Shown: positions 8,652 to 17,390 of the stretch, in pieces
Layout: each line of letters begins with the position of its first letter
Position numbering within the stretch: the stretch's first letter is position 1
Assembly: GCF_001718315.1 (NCBI RefSeq)
Contig: NZ_CP013364.1
Span: 806,001 to 870,000 of the forward strand
DNA length: 64,000 nucleotides
Reading direction: 5' to 3'
Source: Burkholderia diffusa
Lineage (GTDB): Bacteria > Pseudomonadota > Gammaproteobacteria > Burkholderiales > Burkholderiaceae
Translations under genes and position numbers: made by a program
Notes under the pieces: generated by a model
What the model was told of the DNA's origin: nothing
Databases searched by the model: none
What the model saw: the letters and a program-made list of their open reading frames with translations, nothing else

Positions 8652-10007
8652 ATGACAGAGAAGCTTGATATCGACGCGCTCGTCGACGCGAAAAACGGCC
8701 GCGTGACGTCGTCGATCTACACCGACCCGGCGATCTACGCGCTGGAGCTCGAACGCATTTTCGGCCGCTGCTGGCTGTTCCTCGCGCACATCAGTCAGAT
8801 CCCGAATGCCGGCGATTTCTTCAACACGTACATGGGCGAGGATCCGGTTGTCGTCGTACGGCAGAAGGACGGCTCGGTGAAGGCATTCCTCAATCAATGC
8901 CGGCATCGGTCGATGCGCGTGAGCTTCGCCGACTCCGGCAACACGCGTTCGTTCACGTGCCCGTATCACGGCTGGTCGTACGGCACGGACGGCGCGCTGA
9001 TCGACGTACCGCTCGAGGAGCGAGCCTTTCCGCATGGTCTCTGCAAGCAGCATCTCGGGCTGCAGGAGGTGACGCGCATCGCGATCCACAAGGGGCTCAT
9101 CTTCGGCAACTGGGATGCTGAAGCACCGGATCTCGACACGTATATGGGCGACATTGCGTGGTACCTCGACGGCGTGCTCGATCGCCGTGCGGGCGGCACC
9201 GAGATCATCGGCGGCGTGCACAAGTGGGTGATCGATTGCAACTGGAAATTCCCGGCCGAGCAATTCGCGAGCGACCAGTATCACGCGCTGTTTTCGCACG
9301 CGTCGGCGGTCGAGGTGCTGGGCGCGAAGGCGGCCGGCGACGACAAGGCGCTCGGCGCGGGACAAACCGCGCGCCCGGTGTGGGAGACCGCGAAAGACGC
9401 GCTGCAGTATGGCCAGGCCGGCCATGGCAGCGGCTTTTTCTTCACCGAGCAGCCGGACGCGAACGTGTGGGTCGACGGCGAAGTGTCGCAATACTTCCGC
9501 GATACGTACGACGAAGCGAAGGCGCGCCTCGGCGAAGTGCGCGCGCGGCGGCTGGCGGGCCACAACAACCTGTTTCCGACGATGTCCTGGCTGAACGGCA
9601 CCGCGACGCTGCGTGTGTGGCATCCGCGCGGCCCGAACCAGGTCGAGGTATGGGCGTTCTGCATCGCCGACAAGGACGCGTCCGACGAAGTGAAGGCAGC
9701 GTTCGAGCGCAGCGCGACACGTGCGTTCGGTCCGGCCGGCTTTCTCGAGCAGGACGATTCGGAGAACTGGGTCGAGGTACAGAAGGTGCTGCGCGGCAGC
9801 CGCGCGCGCAAGACGCGCCTCTGCATGGAAATGGGACTCGGCGGCGAACGCGTGCGCGGCGACGGGATCCCCGGCATCACGAACTACATCTTCTCGGAGA
9901 CTGCGGCGCGCGCAATGTATCGCCGCTGGGCCGACCTGCTGCTGTCGGAGAACTGGGAAGAGGTCGAGCGACGCACCCGCGAATACGAACAGGAGCTGAT
10001 GAAATGA
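8652..10007 (+). CDS. hcaE: 3-phenylpropionate/cinnamate dioxygenase alpha subunit HcaE
   Basis: Large, catalytic subunit of the Rieske ring-hydroxylating dioxygenase that makes the cis-2,3-dihydrodiol of 3-phenylpropionate or cinnamate. The 451-residue protein has the Rieske [2Fe-2S] ligands Cys83-x-His85 (QCRHRSM) and Cys103-xx-His106 (CPYHGW). The mononuclear iron histidines lie in the segment ASDQYHALFSH. It starts at 8652 after AGGAGACGCAA. Its stop overlaps the hcaF start (ATGA), so the two subunits are translationally coupled. It is first in the hcaE-F-C-B-D operon. Confidence 0.94.
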   Translation: MTEKLDIDALVDAKNGRVTSSIYTDPAIYALELERIFGRCWLFLAHISQIPNAGDFFNTYMGEDPVVVVRQKDGSVKAFLNQCRHRSMRVSFADSGNTRSFTCPYHGWSYGTDGALIDVPLEERAFPHGLCKQHLGLQEVTRIAIHKGLIFGNWDAEAPDLDTYMGDIAWYLDGVLDRRAGGTEIIGGVHKWVIDCNWKFPAEQFASDQYHALFSHASAVEVLGAKAAGDDKALGAGQTARPVWETAKDALQYGQAGHGSGFFFTEQPDANVWVDGEVSQYFRDTYDEAKARLGEVRARRLAGHNNLFPTMSWLNGTATLRVWHPRGPNQVEVWAFCIADKDASDEVKAAFERSATRAFGPAGFLEQDDSENWVEVQKVLRGSRARKTRLCMEMGLGGERVRGDGIPGITNYIFSETAARAMYRRWADLLLSENWEEVERRTREYEQELMK

Positions 10008-10546
10008 ACGGAATGGCGACGATCGAACATGCGCCGGCGACGGTGGAACTGCATCACGACATCACGCAATTCCTGTATCGCGAGGCCGAATACCTCGACG
10101 CGTGGCGCTTTCGCGACTGGCTCGCACTGCTGGCCGACGACGTGCGGTATACGATGCGCACGACCGTCAATGCGCAGACGCGCGACCGCCGAAAAGGCGT
10201 TCAGCCGCCGACGACGTGGATCTTCAACGACACGAAGGCGCAGCTCGAACGCCGGATCGCGCGGCTCGAGACCGGCATGGCATGGGCCGAGGAGCCGCCG
10301 TCGCGCACGCGCCACCTGATCACGAACGTGCGGATCGAGCCGGCCGGCGAGCCGGGCGAATTCGACGTGCAGATCAACTATCTGCTGTACCGATCGCAGA
10401 AGGAGCGCGACGAGACGTTCTACGTCGGCGCGCGGCGCGATCGCGTGCGCCGTACGGGCAGCGTCGCCGGCTGGCAGGTATGCCGCCGCGAGATCATGCT
10501 CGACCAGGCAGTGTTGTCTTCCCATAACCTGAGTGTGCTTTTCTGA
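10004..10546 (+). CDS. hcaF: 3-phenylpropionate/cinnamate dioxygenase beta subunit HcaF
   Basis: Small, structural subunit of the ring-hydroxylating dioxygenase. It has the NTF2-like fold of the family and carries no cofactor. The 180-residue protein shows the typical beta-subunit pattern ITQFLYREAEYLDAWRFRDWLALLADDV at the N-terminus, TRHLITNV in the middle, and a C-terminus rich in aromatic and basic residues (REIMLDQAVLSSHNLSVLF). The ATG at 10004 overlaps the hcaE stop by 4 nt. A second ATG at 10013 is an alternative start. hcaC follows 2 nt later. Confidence 0.93.
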   Translation: MNGMATIEHAPATVELHHDITQFLYREAEYLDAWRFRDWLALLADDVRYTMRTTVNAQTRDRRKGVQPPTTWIFNDTKAQLERRIARLETGMAWAEEPPSRTRHLITNVRIEPAGEPGEFDVQINYLLYRSQKERDETFYVGARRDRVRRTGSVAGWQVCRREIMLDQAVLSSHNLSVLF

Positions 10547-10548
10547 TC

Positions 10549-10869
10549 ATGGCTCGAATTCTCGTAGGCCCCGTCGATGCTCTTGCCGACGGCGCGGCGA
10601 CCAAGGTGGCCGGCGCGCATGGCGCGATCGCAGTGTTTCATGTCCAAGGTGCGTTCTATGCAATGTCGGACCGGTGCAGCCACGGCAATGCGTCGATGTC
10701 GGACGGCTATGTCGAGGACGACGCGACCGTCGAATGTCCGCTGCATGCCGCGCGCTTTTGCCTGAAAACCGGCGCGGCGCTGTGCCAGCCTGCGACGGAA
10801 GCGCTGCGGACGTTCCCGGTCGTCGTCGACGCAGGTTCGCTTTATGTCGACGAACCGGAGGCGATGTGA
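10549..10869 (+). CDS. hcaC: Phenylpropionate dioxygenase ferredoxin subunit HcaC
   Basis: Rieske-type [2Fe-2S] ferredoxin that carries electrons from the reductase HcaD to HcaE. The 106-residue protein has both cluster-binding boxes, Cys43-x-His45 (DRCSHG) and Cys63-xx-His66 (ECPLHAARF), and the usual ferredoxin length. Its stop codon TGA at 10867-10869 overlaps the GTG start of hcaB. It sits in the middle of the hca operon. Confidence 0.93.
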   Translation: MARILVGPVDALADGAATKVAGAHGAIAVFHVQGAFYAMSDRCSHGNASMSDGYVEDDATVECPLHAARFCLKTGAALCQPATEALRTFPVVVDAGSLYVDEPEAM

Positions 10870-11675
10870 GCTGGCTCCAGGATGAAGTCGCACTCGTTAC
10901 CGGCGGCGGTTCGGGTCTCGGGCTCGCACTCGTCGAACGTTTTCTGTCGGAAGGAGCGCACGTAGGCGTGCTCGAACGTTCGGCCGAAAAGGTGGACGCG
11001 TTGCGCGCCAGATTCGGCTCCGACGTCGAGGTCGTGCAGGGCGACGTGCGCGCTTATGATGACAACCGCCGTGCGGTCGAGTCGACTATCGCACGCTTCG
11101 GCAAGCTCGACACGTTCATCGGCAATGCAGCGCTGTGGGATCATGGCGCGAGCCTGCTCGACCTTTCGCCCGAGCGGCTCGACGCAGGCTTCGATGAACT
11201 GTTCGCAGTCAACGTCAAGGGCTATCTGCTCGGCGCGAAGGCGGCGGCCGCCGCGCTCGTCGCTTCGCAGGGCAGCATGATATTCACGCTGTCGAACGCG
11301 GCGTTCTACCCTGGCGGCGGCGGACCACTGTACACGGCGAGCAAGCACGCGGTGAGCGGAGTCATTCGCCAGCTCGCGTACGAGCTTGCACCGCGCGTAC
11401 GCGTAAACGGCGTCGCGCCGTGCGGAATGGCAAGCGACCTGCGCGGGCCCGCGGCACTGGGACAATCGGGGCAGGCGATCATGGATTCGCGCACGCCGGA
11501 AGCGATCGCTAGCATCCTGCCGCTGCAGTTTTTCCCGGCGCCGGCCGATTTCACCGGGCCGTTCGTGCTGCTCGCGTCGCGCGAGAACAACCGGACGTTG
11601 TCCGGCGTGCTGATCCAGGCCGATGCCGGGCTCGGTATTCGCGGTATCCGGCACGTGTCGGGAGGGGCGCGATGA
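10866..11675 (+). CDS. hcaB: cis-2,3-dihydro-2,3-diol dehydrogenase HcaB
   Basis: Short-chain dehydrogenase that rearomatises the HcaE product to 2,3-dihydroxyphenylpropionate or 2,3-dihydroxycinnamate with NAD+, the point where the hca and mhp routes meet. The 269-residue protein starts at GTG 10866 (MSWLQDEVALVTGGGSGLG). It has the cofactor motif TGGGSGLGLA, the NNAG-like segment IGNAALWDH, catalytic Ser in TLSNAAFY and YxxxK as YTASK. The long upstream ORF extension overlaps hcaC and is not real. It overlaps hcaD by 4 nt (ATGA). Confidence 0.93.
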   Translation: MSWLQDEVALVTGGGSGLGLALVERFLSEGAHVGVLERSAEKVDALRARFGSDVEVVQGDVRAYDDNRRAVESTIARFGKLDTFIGNAALWDHGASLLDLSPERLDAGFDELFAVNVKGYLLGAKAAAAALVASQGSMIFTLSNAAFYPGGGGPLYTASKHAVSGVIRQLAYELAPRVRVNGVAPCGMASDLRGPAALGQSGQAIMDSRTPEAIASILPLQFFPAPADFTGPFVLLASRENNRTLSGVLIQADAGLGIRGIRHVSGGAR

Positions 11676-12907
11676 CGAGGAACGATTGCGTGATCGTCGG
11701 CGCGGGGCAGGCCGGCACGACCGCGGCAATGGAATTGCGACGACGGGGGTTCGACGGACGCATCGTGCTGATCGGCGACGAGCGGCATCTTCCGTACGAG
11801 CGGCCGCCGCTGTCGAAGGACGTGCTCGTGAAGCCCGGCGCGGCACACGTCACGATGTTTCCTTCATCGTTCTACGATGAGCAACGGATCGAATTGCGAC
11901 TCGGTACGCGCGTCGTGGCCATCGATCCCGGTCGGCACGCGGTGACGCTCGCCGACGATACGACGCTTGAATTCGGTCGACTTTTGCTGGCAACCGGCGC
12001 GCGCGCACGTCGACTGCCGATGCTCGATCGACTCGGTGACGGCGTCTACACGTTGCGGACCCTGGATGATGCGCGTGCGCTCACGTGCACGTTACGCGCG
12101 GGGCGGCGGCTGTTGATTGTTGGCGGCGGCGTGATAGGGATGGAGCTTGCATCCAGTGCCGTGGAACTGGGCGTTCACGCGACGGTCATCGAACAGGCGC
12201 ACGACGTGATGGAACGATGTGCTCCATCGATCGTGCGCCAGCATTTGCGCGCTTTGCATGTCTCGCGTGGTGTCGACGTGCTGACCGGACGCCGGGTCGT
12301 CCGTGCCGCACGCGATTCGGGCGACTTCGTGCTTGCGCTCGACGACGATACCGAATTGCGTGGCGACGCGATTGTCTACGGGATCGGTGTTGAACCGGAC
12401 GTCGCGCTGGCACGCGCGGCGGGCCTGCGCACCGACGGGGCTATTCTCGTCGACGCTGCGTGCCGGACGTCGCATCCGGATGTATTCGCGGCAGGTGACA
12501 GCGTCGCCCAGCAATACGGACCAGGCGAGCCCGCCGTGCGGGGTGAGACCTGGGACAACGCGAACCGACAAGCCGCTTGCGCGGCCGCCGCAATGCTCGG
12601 CATGTCGCACGACGCGTCGCACGTACCATGGTTCTGGACCGACCAATGTGGCGTGAACGTGCAGTTCGCGGGCGATGTCGCGGCGGAGGCATGGGTCGTG
12701 CGCGGCAATCTCGCCGCGTCCTCTTGCGTGCTTTTCGGCTTGCGCGACGGCGTCGTAACAGGAGGAGTGACGCTTAACCGTGGGCAGGATATGCGCAGCG
12801 TGCGCACGCTGATCAAGCGGTGCGCAAGGATAGGACCGAACCTGCTGCGGGATCCTGCCCAAGACTTGCGCGCATTGGCCAAAGTATCTGAACTTAGCGG
12901 AGCATAG
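11672..12907 (+). CDS. hcaD: Phenylpropionate dioxygenase ferredoxin reductase HcaD
   Basis: FAD- and NADH-dependent reductase feeding electrons to HcaC. The 411-residue protein has two dinucleotide-binding sites: FAD site VIVGAGQAGTTAAMELRRRG at residues 7-26 and NAD site LIVGGGVIGMELA near residue 150. The later FAD contact is DVFAAGDSVAQQYG. The segment RHLPYERPPLSKDVL is typical of ring-hydroxylating dioxygenase reductases. It is last in the hca operon. Its codon choice is slightly less biased than in the upstream genes, but nothing indicates damage. Confidence 0.92.
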   Translation: MTRNDCVIVGAGQAGTTAAMELRRRGFDGRIVLIGDERHLPYERPPLSKDVLVKPGAAHVTMFPSSFYDEQRIELRLGTRVVAIDPGRHAVTLADDTTLEFGRLLLATGARARRLPMLDRLGDGVYTLRTLDDARALTCTLRAGRRLLIVGGGVIGMELASSAVELGVHATVIEQAHDVMERCAPSIVRQHLRALHVSRGVDVLTGRRVVRAARDSGDFVLALDDDTELRGDAIVYGIGVEPDVALARAAGLRTDGAILVDAACRTSHPDVFAAGDSVAQQYGPGEPAVRGETWDNANRQAACAAAAMLGMSHDASHVPWFWTDQCGVNVQFAGDVAAEAWVVRGNLAASSCVLFGLRDGVVTGGVTLNRGQDMRSVRTLIKRCARIGPNLLRDPAQDLRALAKVSELSGA

Positions 12908-12930
12908 GCTGTTGAAATGCTCGGAGACTG

Positions 12931-13089
12931 CTAATCGCGGGCTTCGCGCAGGCGTATCCGCAGGCCCCATTTCGACATCGTGGGCATAGTATGGCGTGGC
13001 GGCACGGCGAAAGGTCGATCGGCCGGACGGTCACGTTGCTTGCGGAATTCCTCGCGGGTCGTGTAGAAGTCCGAATTTGCCAGCTGCAT
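12931..13089 (-). CDS. Possible small protein or gene remnant, unknown function
   Basis: A 52-codon open frame on the minus strand, convergent with hcaD. It starts MQLANSDFYTTREEF and ends RLREARD. It is hydrophilic, Arg-rich, and its composition looks coding rather than random. No clear Shine-Dalgarno precedes the ATG, so it may be the 3' remnant of a longer lost gene rather than a complete small gene. No family was recognised. Confidence 0.3.
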   Translation of the reverse strand: MQLANSDFYTTREEFRKQRDRPADRPFAVPPRHTMPTMSKWGLRIRLREARD

Positions 13090-13493
13090 ATTGTCAGCCG
13101 TAGCCCTGCGGTGTGCTGTGGTGGACTGGCGTGCGGTCCTGAGCGTCGGCTGGCACTTACTACTCTGTTTGTGTTCAGATTCTTGTCAGCTGCCCGTTCT
13201 GGGCGACTTTTTCATCAGATCATTGACTGGCAGGGCCGAGCGGTGCTTACGCCAGATTCCCGACAGGCGTGCTCGTCCCGGGCGGTCCCGTGAACCTATC
13301 GGTGACGCCGCTTGCGCTCCCTCGTAAAGTCGTCCGCAATCGTCACTGGCGCAAGCGGGGACGGCGGCGATCGCGCGCATGGCTCGCACATCAGGTGTAA
13401 TAGGCACCGCGTGCGCTCGAAGCTCCGAGTGAATCCCGACCACTCCTTTTCCATGGCTTCCGGCGAAAGTGATGTATGGAAATTGAAAGACAA
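13090..13493. other. Intergenic stretch, no gene recognised
   Basis: About 400 bp between the small minus-strand frame and the first amine-cluster operator. Short open frames on both strands show no family resemblance, ribosome-binding site or consistent codon bias. Nothing was assigned. Confidence 0.4.
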
Positions 13494-13536
13494 AATCAAC
13501 CGAACGGTTGATTGTGCGCGGTGATTTGGCTTTGAA
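13494..13536 (+). promoter_or_regulatory. Shared dyad operator (copy 1) overlapping a promoter of the permease-luxR unit
   Basis: The 20-bp dyad AATCAACCGAACGGTTGATT is at 13494-13513; its arms AATCAACCG and CGGTTGATT are perfect inverted repeats. Its right half supplies a -35-like TTGATT (13508-13513). After exactly 17 nt comes a weak -10, TTTGAA (13531-13536). The permease ATG is at 13593. The same arrangement is seen before the porin and the moaF operon. An activator site overlapping -35 is typical of LuxR-type activation; that part is inference. Confidence 0.65.
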
Positions 13537-13592
13537 GAATGGTCTTCATCCGACCTCGCAGAGAAGGTCGTGAATTCAGGAGACAGTCGAAA

Positions 13593-15032
13593 ATGAAGGG
13601 AGACGTCCAAAGCAAGCCTGCGCTCAGGAAAAACGCGCTCGGCATGTTGTCGATAGTATTTCTGGTCATTGCGACCAATGGCCCGTTGACCGCGCTTGTC
13701 GGCGTGATACCGGTGAGCATCACTCTTGGCAACGGGATTGGCGTGCCCGGCACATTCGTATTCGCTGGCCTGATTTATCTGCTTTTCAGTGTCGGGTACG
13801 CCGCGATGAGCCGTTACGTGAAAAATGCCGGGGCGTTCTATGCCTACATCGCGACGGGTCTTGGCCGGCCTGCGGGCGTAGGGGGCGCGTTTCTCGCGCT
13901 GCTGGCCTACAACGCGATGCAACTCGCTTGCTATGCGCTGGTCGGTTTCTTCATCAGTCAGTCGCTGGAAGCCCATTTTGCAGTGCATGTGCCATGGTGG
14001 GCCTCGGCTGCAGCCGTGGTGCTCATCGTGCACTACTTTGGCTACCGCAACGTTGAATTCAGCGGCAAATTCCTCTGTCTGCTCATGGGATGCGAAATCG
14101 CCATCATCGTGATCTTCGATGCTGCAGTTGTCGGCCATGGGGGGCCCCAGGGATTCTCGCTGAGTTCGTTCACCCCGTCGTCAGTGTTCACCGCAGGGTT
14201 CGGCCCGTCCCTGGTGTTCGTCGTCGGCTCGTACATGGGTTTCGAGACCACGGCGATCTACGCTGAAGAGGCGCGGGATCCAGTTCGCAGTATTCCGCGC
14301 GCAACGTACATGGCAATCACCGTCATCATGTGCCTGTACGCCGTCTCGGTATGGATGATCATTACCGCCTATGGTCCATCCGACGCGATCGTGCAGGCCG
14401 GCAAGGATCCGGGCAACATGTGGTTCGCGATGACCGGAAAGCTGGTAGGCGGCTGGGCGGCCGATGCAATGGGCGTGCTGATGATCACGAGCCTGCTCGC
14501 CGCATTGATCAGCTTTCACAATACGATTTCCCGTTACTTCTTCTCGCTTGCTCGGGAGGGCGTGATCTGGCCAGTCCTGGCGCGTACCCATGCAACTCAG
14601 CAAACGCCTTATGTCGCCAGCGCGGTGCAGACGGCTTGTGCGCTGGTGGTACTAACGGTTTGTGCCGTGAAAAACGTCGATCCGCTGCTGGGCGTGCTTC
14701 CCTGGTCGAGCGTCGTGGCCTCTGTCGGCATCGTCGCGGTTCAGGGTTTCGCATCATTGGCCGTGGTGGGATTTTTCTGGAAGAATAGCCGTGGCGTGTC
14801 GATCTGGCAGCGTCTCGTGGCACCAGCGCTCGCGTCGCTGGGTCTGTTTTTCTGTCTGTGGCAAATATTTGCGCATATCGACCTGCTCAGCGGCAGCGAT
14901 TCGATCGTCGCGCGTGTGGTGCCGTTCGCGACCCTGGCGGTTGCGATCGTCGGTGCCGCGTTTGCGATGTGGCTCAGGTCGGCTCGCCCGGCGCTGTACG
15001 CTAATCTGGGGCGTTTATTGAGCGAGGTGTAG
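13593..15032 (+). CDS. APC-family amino acid/amine permease
   Basis: Inner-membrane proton-coupled permease of the amino acid-polyamine-organocation superfamily. It likely imports the amine or amino compound used by the neighbouring genes. The 479-residue protein has about twelve hydrophobic segments, an N-terminal APC pattern (LSIVFLVIATNGPLTALVG), and GFETTAIYAEEARDP, the conserved E-rich APC motif. The start at 13593 follows AGGAGACAGTCGAAA; the frame upstream of it lacks such a site. The LuxR gene starts 5 nt after its stop, so they form one unit under the operator at 13494. Confidence 0.85.
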   Translation: MKGDVQSKPALRKNALGMLSIVFLVIATNGPLTALVGVIPVSITLGNGIGVPGTFVFAGLIYLLFSVGYAAMSRYVKNAGAFYAYIATGLGRPAGVGGAFLALLAYNAMQLACYALVGFFISQSLEAHFAVHVPWWASAAAVVLIVHYFGYRNVEFSGKFLCLLMGCEIAIIVIFDAAVVGHGGPQGFSLSSFTPSSVFTAGFGPSLVFVVGSYMGFETTAIYAEEARDPVRSIPRATYMAITVIMCLYAVSVWMIITAYGPSDAIVQAGKDPGNMWFAMTGKLVGGWAADAMGVLMITSLLAALISFHNTISRYFFSLAREGVIWPVLARTHATQQTPYVASAVQTACALVVLTVCAVKNVDPLLGVLPWSSVVASVGIVAVQGFASLAVVGFFWKNSRGVSIWQRLVAPALASLGLFFCLWQIFAHIDLLSGSDSIVARVVPFATLAVAIVGAAFAMWLRSARPALYANLGRLLSEV

Positions 15033-15037
15033 TTGAA

Positions 15038-15757
15038 ATGCACGAGTGCGAGTGGATGAAAGCGGGGCGGCGGAATCAGTTCTCGGCGGACTCGCGCTTT
15101 GCGGAAGAGACCCTTCACTTCGTGGCGCGGACGACCGGAGTCAAGACGGCGGCGTTCTATCTCGTTGACGACAACACCGGATACTGCGATTTCCAGCGCC
15201 ACGAAGTGTCCGAGACGTTCCATCGCCAATACGAAACCGGAATGTGCAAGTACGACCCATTCGAGATTCATCGGGTCGCCCTGTCGGACTTGCGCAGTGC
15301 GATGCTGACGCAGCGCGTCGGTCACGGTCCGGAGGATCAGCACTACGTTCGATTCCTCCGCGCACATGGTTATACCGATGTCGTGGAGTTGTTGTTTCGG
15401 AGCGAACGACGCGTGGTTGGCGGCATGTCGCTGCTGCTTCAGGAGTGCGATGACGATGCGGCCATCCTGTCTGCAGTCGATGCGATGCAGCCGTACATCG
15501 AGTTCAATCTTTGCCGGGCTCGCACTCGTGGTACGCCGGCTCTCAAGCGGGAGGCTGCGCAACGCTTCCTGCTGTCGTCGCGTGAAATCGATGTGGTCGA
15601 CCTGATGATGCGGGGGAACACCAACAACGATATCGCGTCGAGTCTCAATATCAGCGTGGCGACAGTCAAGACTCACGTACTGAAGATCTTCCACAAGGTC
15701 GGTGTGTCGAATCGCTCGACACTCGTATCCAAATTGTCCGAGTACGGTTTCCATTGA
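15038..15757 (+). CDS. LuxR-family transcriptional regulator (candidate activator of the amine cluster)
   Basis: 239-residue regulator with a C-terminal LuxR/FixJ HTH. The segment LSSREIDVVDLMMRGNTNNDIASSLNISVATVKTHVLKIFHKVGV (quoted here in shortened blocks: LSSREIDVVDLM, NNDIASSLNISVATVKTHV, KIFHKVGV) holds the recognition helix. Residues 1-160 form an unidentified sensing domain without the receiver-domain Asp pattern and without an obvious AHL-binding signature. It is co-transcribed with the permease and lies among three copies of a 20-bp dyad. The LuxR-type MoaR of the Klebsiella monoamine regulon is a remembered parallel, not a checked homology. Confidence 0.8.
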   Translation: MHECEWMKAGRRNQFSADSRFAEETLHFVARTTGVKTAAFYLVDDNTGYCDFQRHEVSETFHRQYETGMCKYDPFEIHRVALSDLRSAMLTQRVGHGPEDQHYVRFLRAHGYTDVVELLFRSERRVVGGMSLLLQECDDDAAILSAVDAMQPYIEFNLCRARTRGTPALKREAAQRFLLSSREIDVVDLMMRGNTNNDIASSLNISVATVKTHVLKIFHKVGVSNRSTLVSKLSEYGFH

Positions 15758-15763
15758 TTTTCT

Positions 15764-15790
15764 CTGCTGCGGCCGTGCCGCCGGCAGCAG
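15764..15790 (+). terminator. Hairpin after the luxR gene, possible terminator
   Basis: CTGCTGC at 15764-15770 pairs with GCAGCAG at the other end of a GC-rich hairpin just after the regulator stop codon. There is no T-run, so factor-independent termination is uncertain. Confidence 0.4.
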
Positions 15791-15903
15791 CATGCCACTC
15801 ATCGGTTTCTGCGTTCCATCGTTCCCCTGAGTTTGATCAGCATTCCGCTTCCGCGGTCTTCTCTGCGCCATTCCCCTTAAGTGTTTACCCGCTCAGGTCG
15901 CGA

Positions 15904-15946
15904 AATCAACCAAACGGTTGATGTCGGCGTAGTGGACCGGTGCACG
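15904..15946 (+). promoter_or_regulatory. Shared dyad operator (copy 2) before the porin gene
   Basis: AATCAACCAAACGGTTGATG at 15904-15923 is a second copy of the dyad at 13494. TTGATG (15918-15923) is in the -35 position. Seventeen nt later TGCACG is a very poor -10, which suits a promoter that needs an activator. The porin ATG is at 16089. The rest of 15791-16088 shows no gene. Confidence 0.6.
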
Positions 15947-16088
15947 ACAATCGAGTCGGCAGGACGATTACCCGTTCCGCCGATTCGGCGGCTGGCCGCG
16001 AGATAGTGCGGCTAATCCGGAAAGTCAGACAGGCGGGGCCGGCAATAGGCTGCCAGGCACGCGTCAAAAAAGCTAAGGATAACTACTG

Positions 16089-17321
16089 ATGAAAGCATGT
16101 CTTTTCGATCTGGCGTGTCGCGGAGGTAAGGGCGGTGCGATCGCGGTGGCAGCGATGTTTGCCTGCGGCAGTTCTCATGCACAAAGCAGCGTTACGCTAT
16201 ACGGTGTAATCGACACCGGCATCACGTACGTCAACAACCAGCAACAATCGGTGGCAGGCGGCGTCGCCGGAAGGCGCGCGTGGAGTATGACGAGCGGGAA
16301 TGTTGCGCCTACCACGCTGGGTCTCAAGGGCACCGAAAGCCTCGGAGGGGGATACAACGCGGTCTTCGACCTGAGGAACTATTTCCTCTCGAATAATGGT
16401 GCGCTATTCGAGCAGAATGCACTGTTCGACGCGACTGCCATCGTCGGGATCCAGTCGGATCGATGGGGTACGCTTACGTTGGGGCGGCAGTTCGACTCGT
16501 ACACCGATGCGTTGGCGCCGTTCGCGGTCAGCAACACTTGGGCGGGGCCTGCCGGCGCGCATTTCGGCGACATCGACAATCTCAATGCCGCCTTCAACGT
16601 CAACAATGCCGTGAAATACCTGAGCCCGAGCTTTTCCGGTCTATCGTTTGGCGGTACGTTCAGCTTCGGCAACCGGGCGGGTGCATTCGCGACAAACCGC
16701 GCGTGGGGGTTGGCGATCAACTATTCGAACGGTCCATTCGCGGCCGCGGCCGGTTATCTGTCGATGCGCAATCCGCTGACCGCCGGGTTGCGCGGAGATT
16801 CCGCGTACATCGGCGAACTGAGTTGTGGGCAAAGTCCGTCGAGTTACTGCGGGATGCACGACAGCGACGAACTGCGCACGTTTGGGGCGGGCGCCAGCTA
16901 CGCGTTCGAGAAGCTGACCCTGTCGGCAACGGTCACGCAGGCGACGCTGCTGGGCAGCCGCTACCTGACGGCGATTGCCGGGCCGGTCAGCGATATCCGA
17001 TTCGACACTGCCGAAGCCAGCGCACTTTATAACGTGACGCCGGCGCTGCAAGCAGGAATCGCATATAGCTACACGCTCGCGAAGATATCGGCCACCGATT
17101 CGCGGACCGACATTCACAAGGTGAGCGTAGGCAGCATCTACAACCTGTCCAAGCGAACAGCGCTGTACGCGACGGTGAACTATGAAAAGATGGCCGGCGA
17201 CGGTTTGGGTATCGACCCGCTGAGCGGCGCGATGCGAAACTACGCACAGCTGGCCTATGTGGGTAGCGCAAATGCCTCGTCGCAGGTGGCCGTATCGGTC
17301 GGAATCAAGCACACGTTCTGA
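16089..17321 (+). CDS. Outer-membrane porin (OmpC-like, Gram-negative porin family)
   Basis: 410-residue trimeric beta-barrel porin of the beta-proteobacterial type. It has a signal peptide ending SSHA-QSSVTLYGVIDTGI; the mature start SSVTLYGVID is the family hallmark. Later blocks are LGLKGTESLGGGYNAVF and TLGRQFDSYTDAL, and the chain ends with the outer-membrane targeting aromatic residue (IKHTF). A GATAACTACTG spacer precedes the ATG. It is flanked by the amine permease/regulator and the convergent catabolic operon, and has the same operator, so it likely lets the substrate cross the outer membrane. Confidence 0.9.
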   Translation: MKACLFDLACRGGKGGAIAVAAMFACGSSHAQSSVTLYGVIDTGITYVNNQQQSVAGGVAGRRAWSMTSGNVAPTTLGLKGTESLGGGYNAVFDLRNYFLSNNGALFEQNALFDATAIVGIQSDRWGTLTLGRQFDSYTDALAPFAVSNTWAGPAGAHFGDIDNLNAAFNVNNAVKYLSPSFSGLSFGGTFSFGNRAGAFATNRAWGLAINYSNGPFAAAAGYLSMRNPLTAGLRGDSAYIGELSCGQSPSSYCGMHDSDELRTFGAGASYAFEKLTLSATVTQATLLGSRYLTAIAGPVSDIRFDTAEASALYNVTPALQAGIAYSYTLAKISATDSRTDIHKVSVGSIYNLSKRTALYATVNYEKMAGDGLGIDPLSGAMRNYAQLAYVGSANASSQVAVSVGIKHTF

Positions 17322-17339
17322 TCGCGGCACGAATGCAAA

Positions 17340-17365
17340 GGGCCGGCGCCTCGCCGCGCCGGCCC
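17340..17365. terminator. Bidirectional hairpin terminator between porin and aldehyde dehydrogenase genes
   Basis: A perfect 10-bp stem (GGGCCGGCGC with GCGCCGGCCC) and a 6-nt loop lie in the 69 bp between two convergent genes. The position and strength fit a shared terminator, though T-runs are short. Confidence 0.7.
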
Positions 17366-17390
17366 TCGGATGCGCGATATTTGGTGCTTG

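Noticed and set aside
7580..8668. 362-codon plus-strand open frame
   Set aside because: Antisense to hcaR; no start site or motifs.
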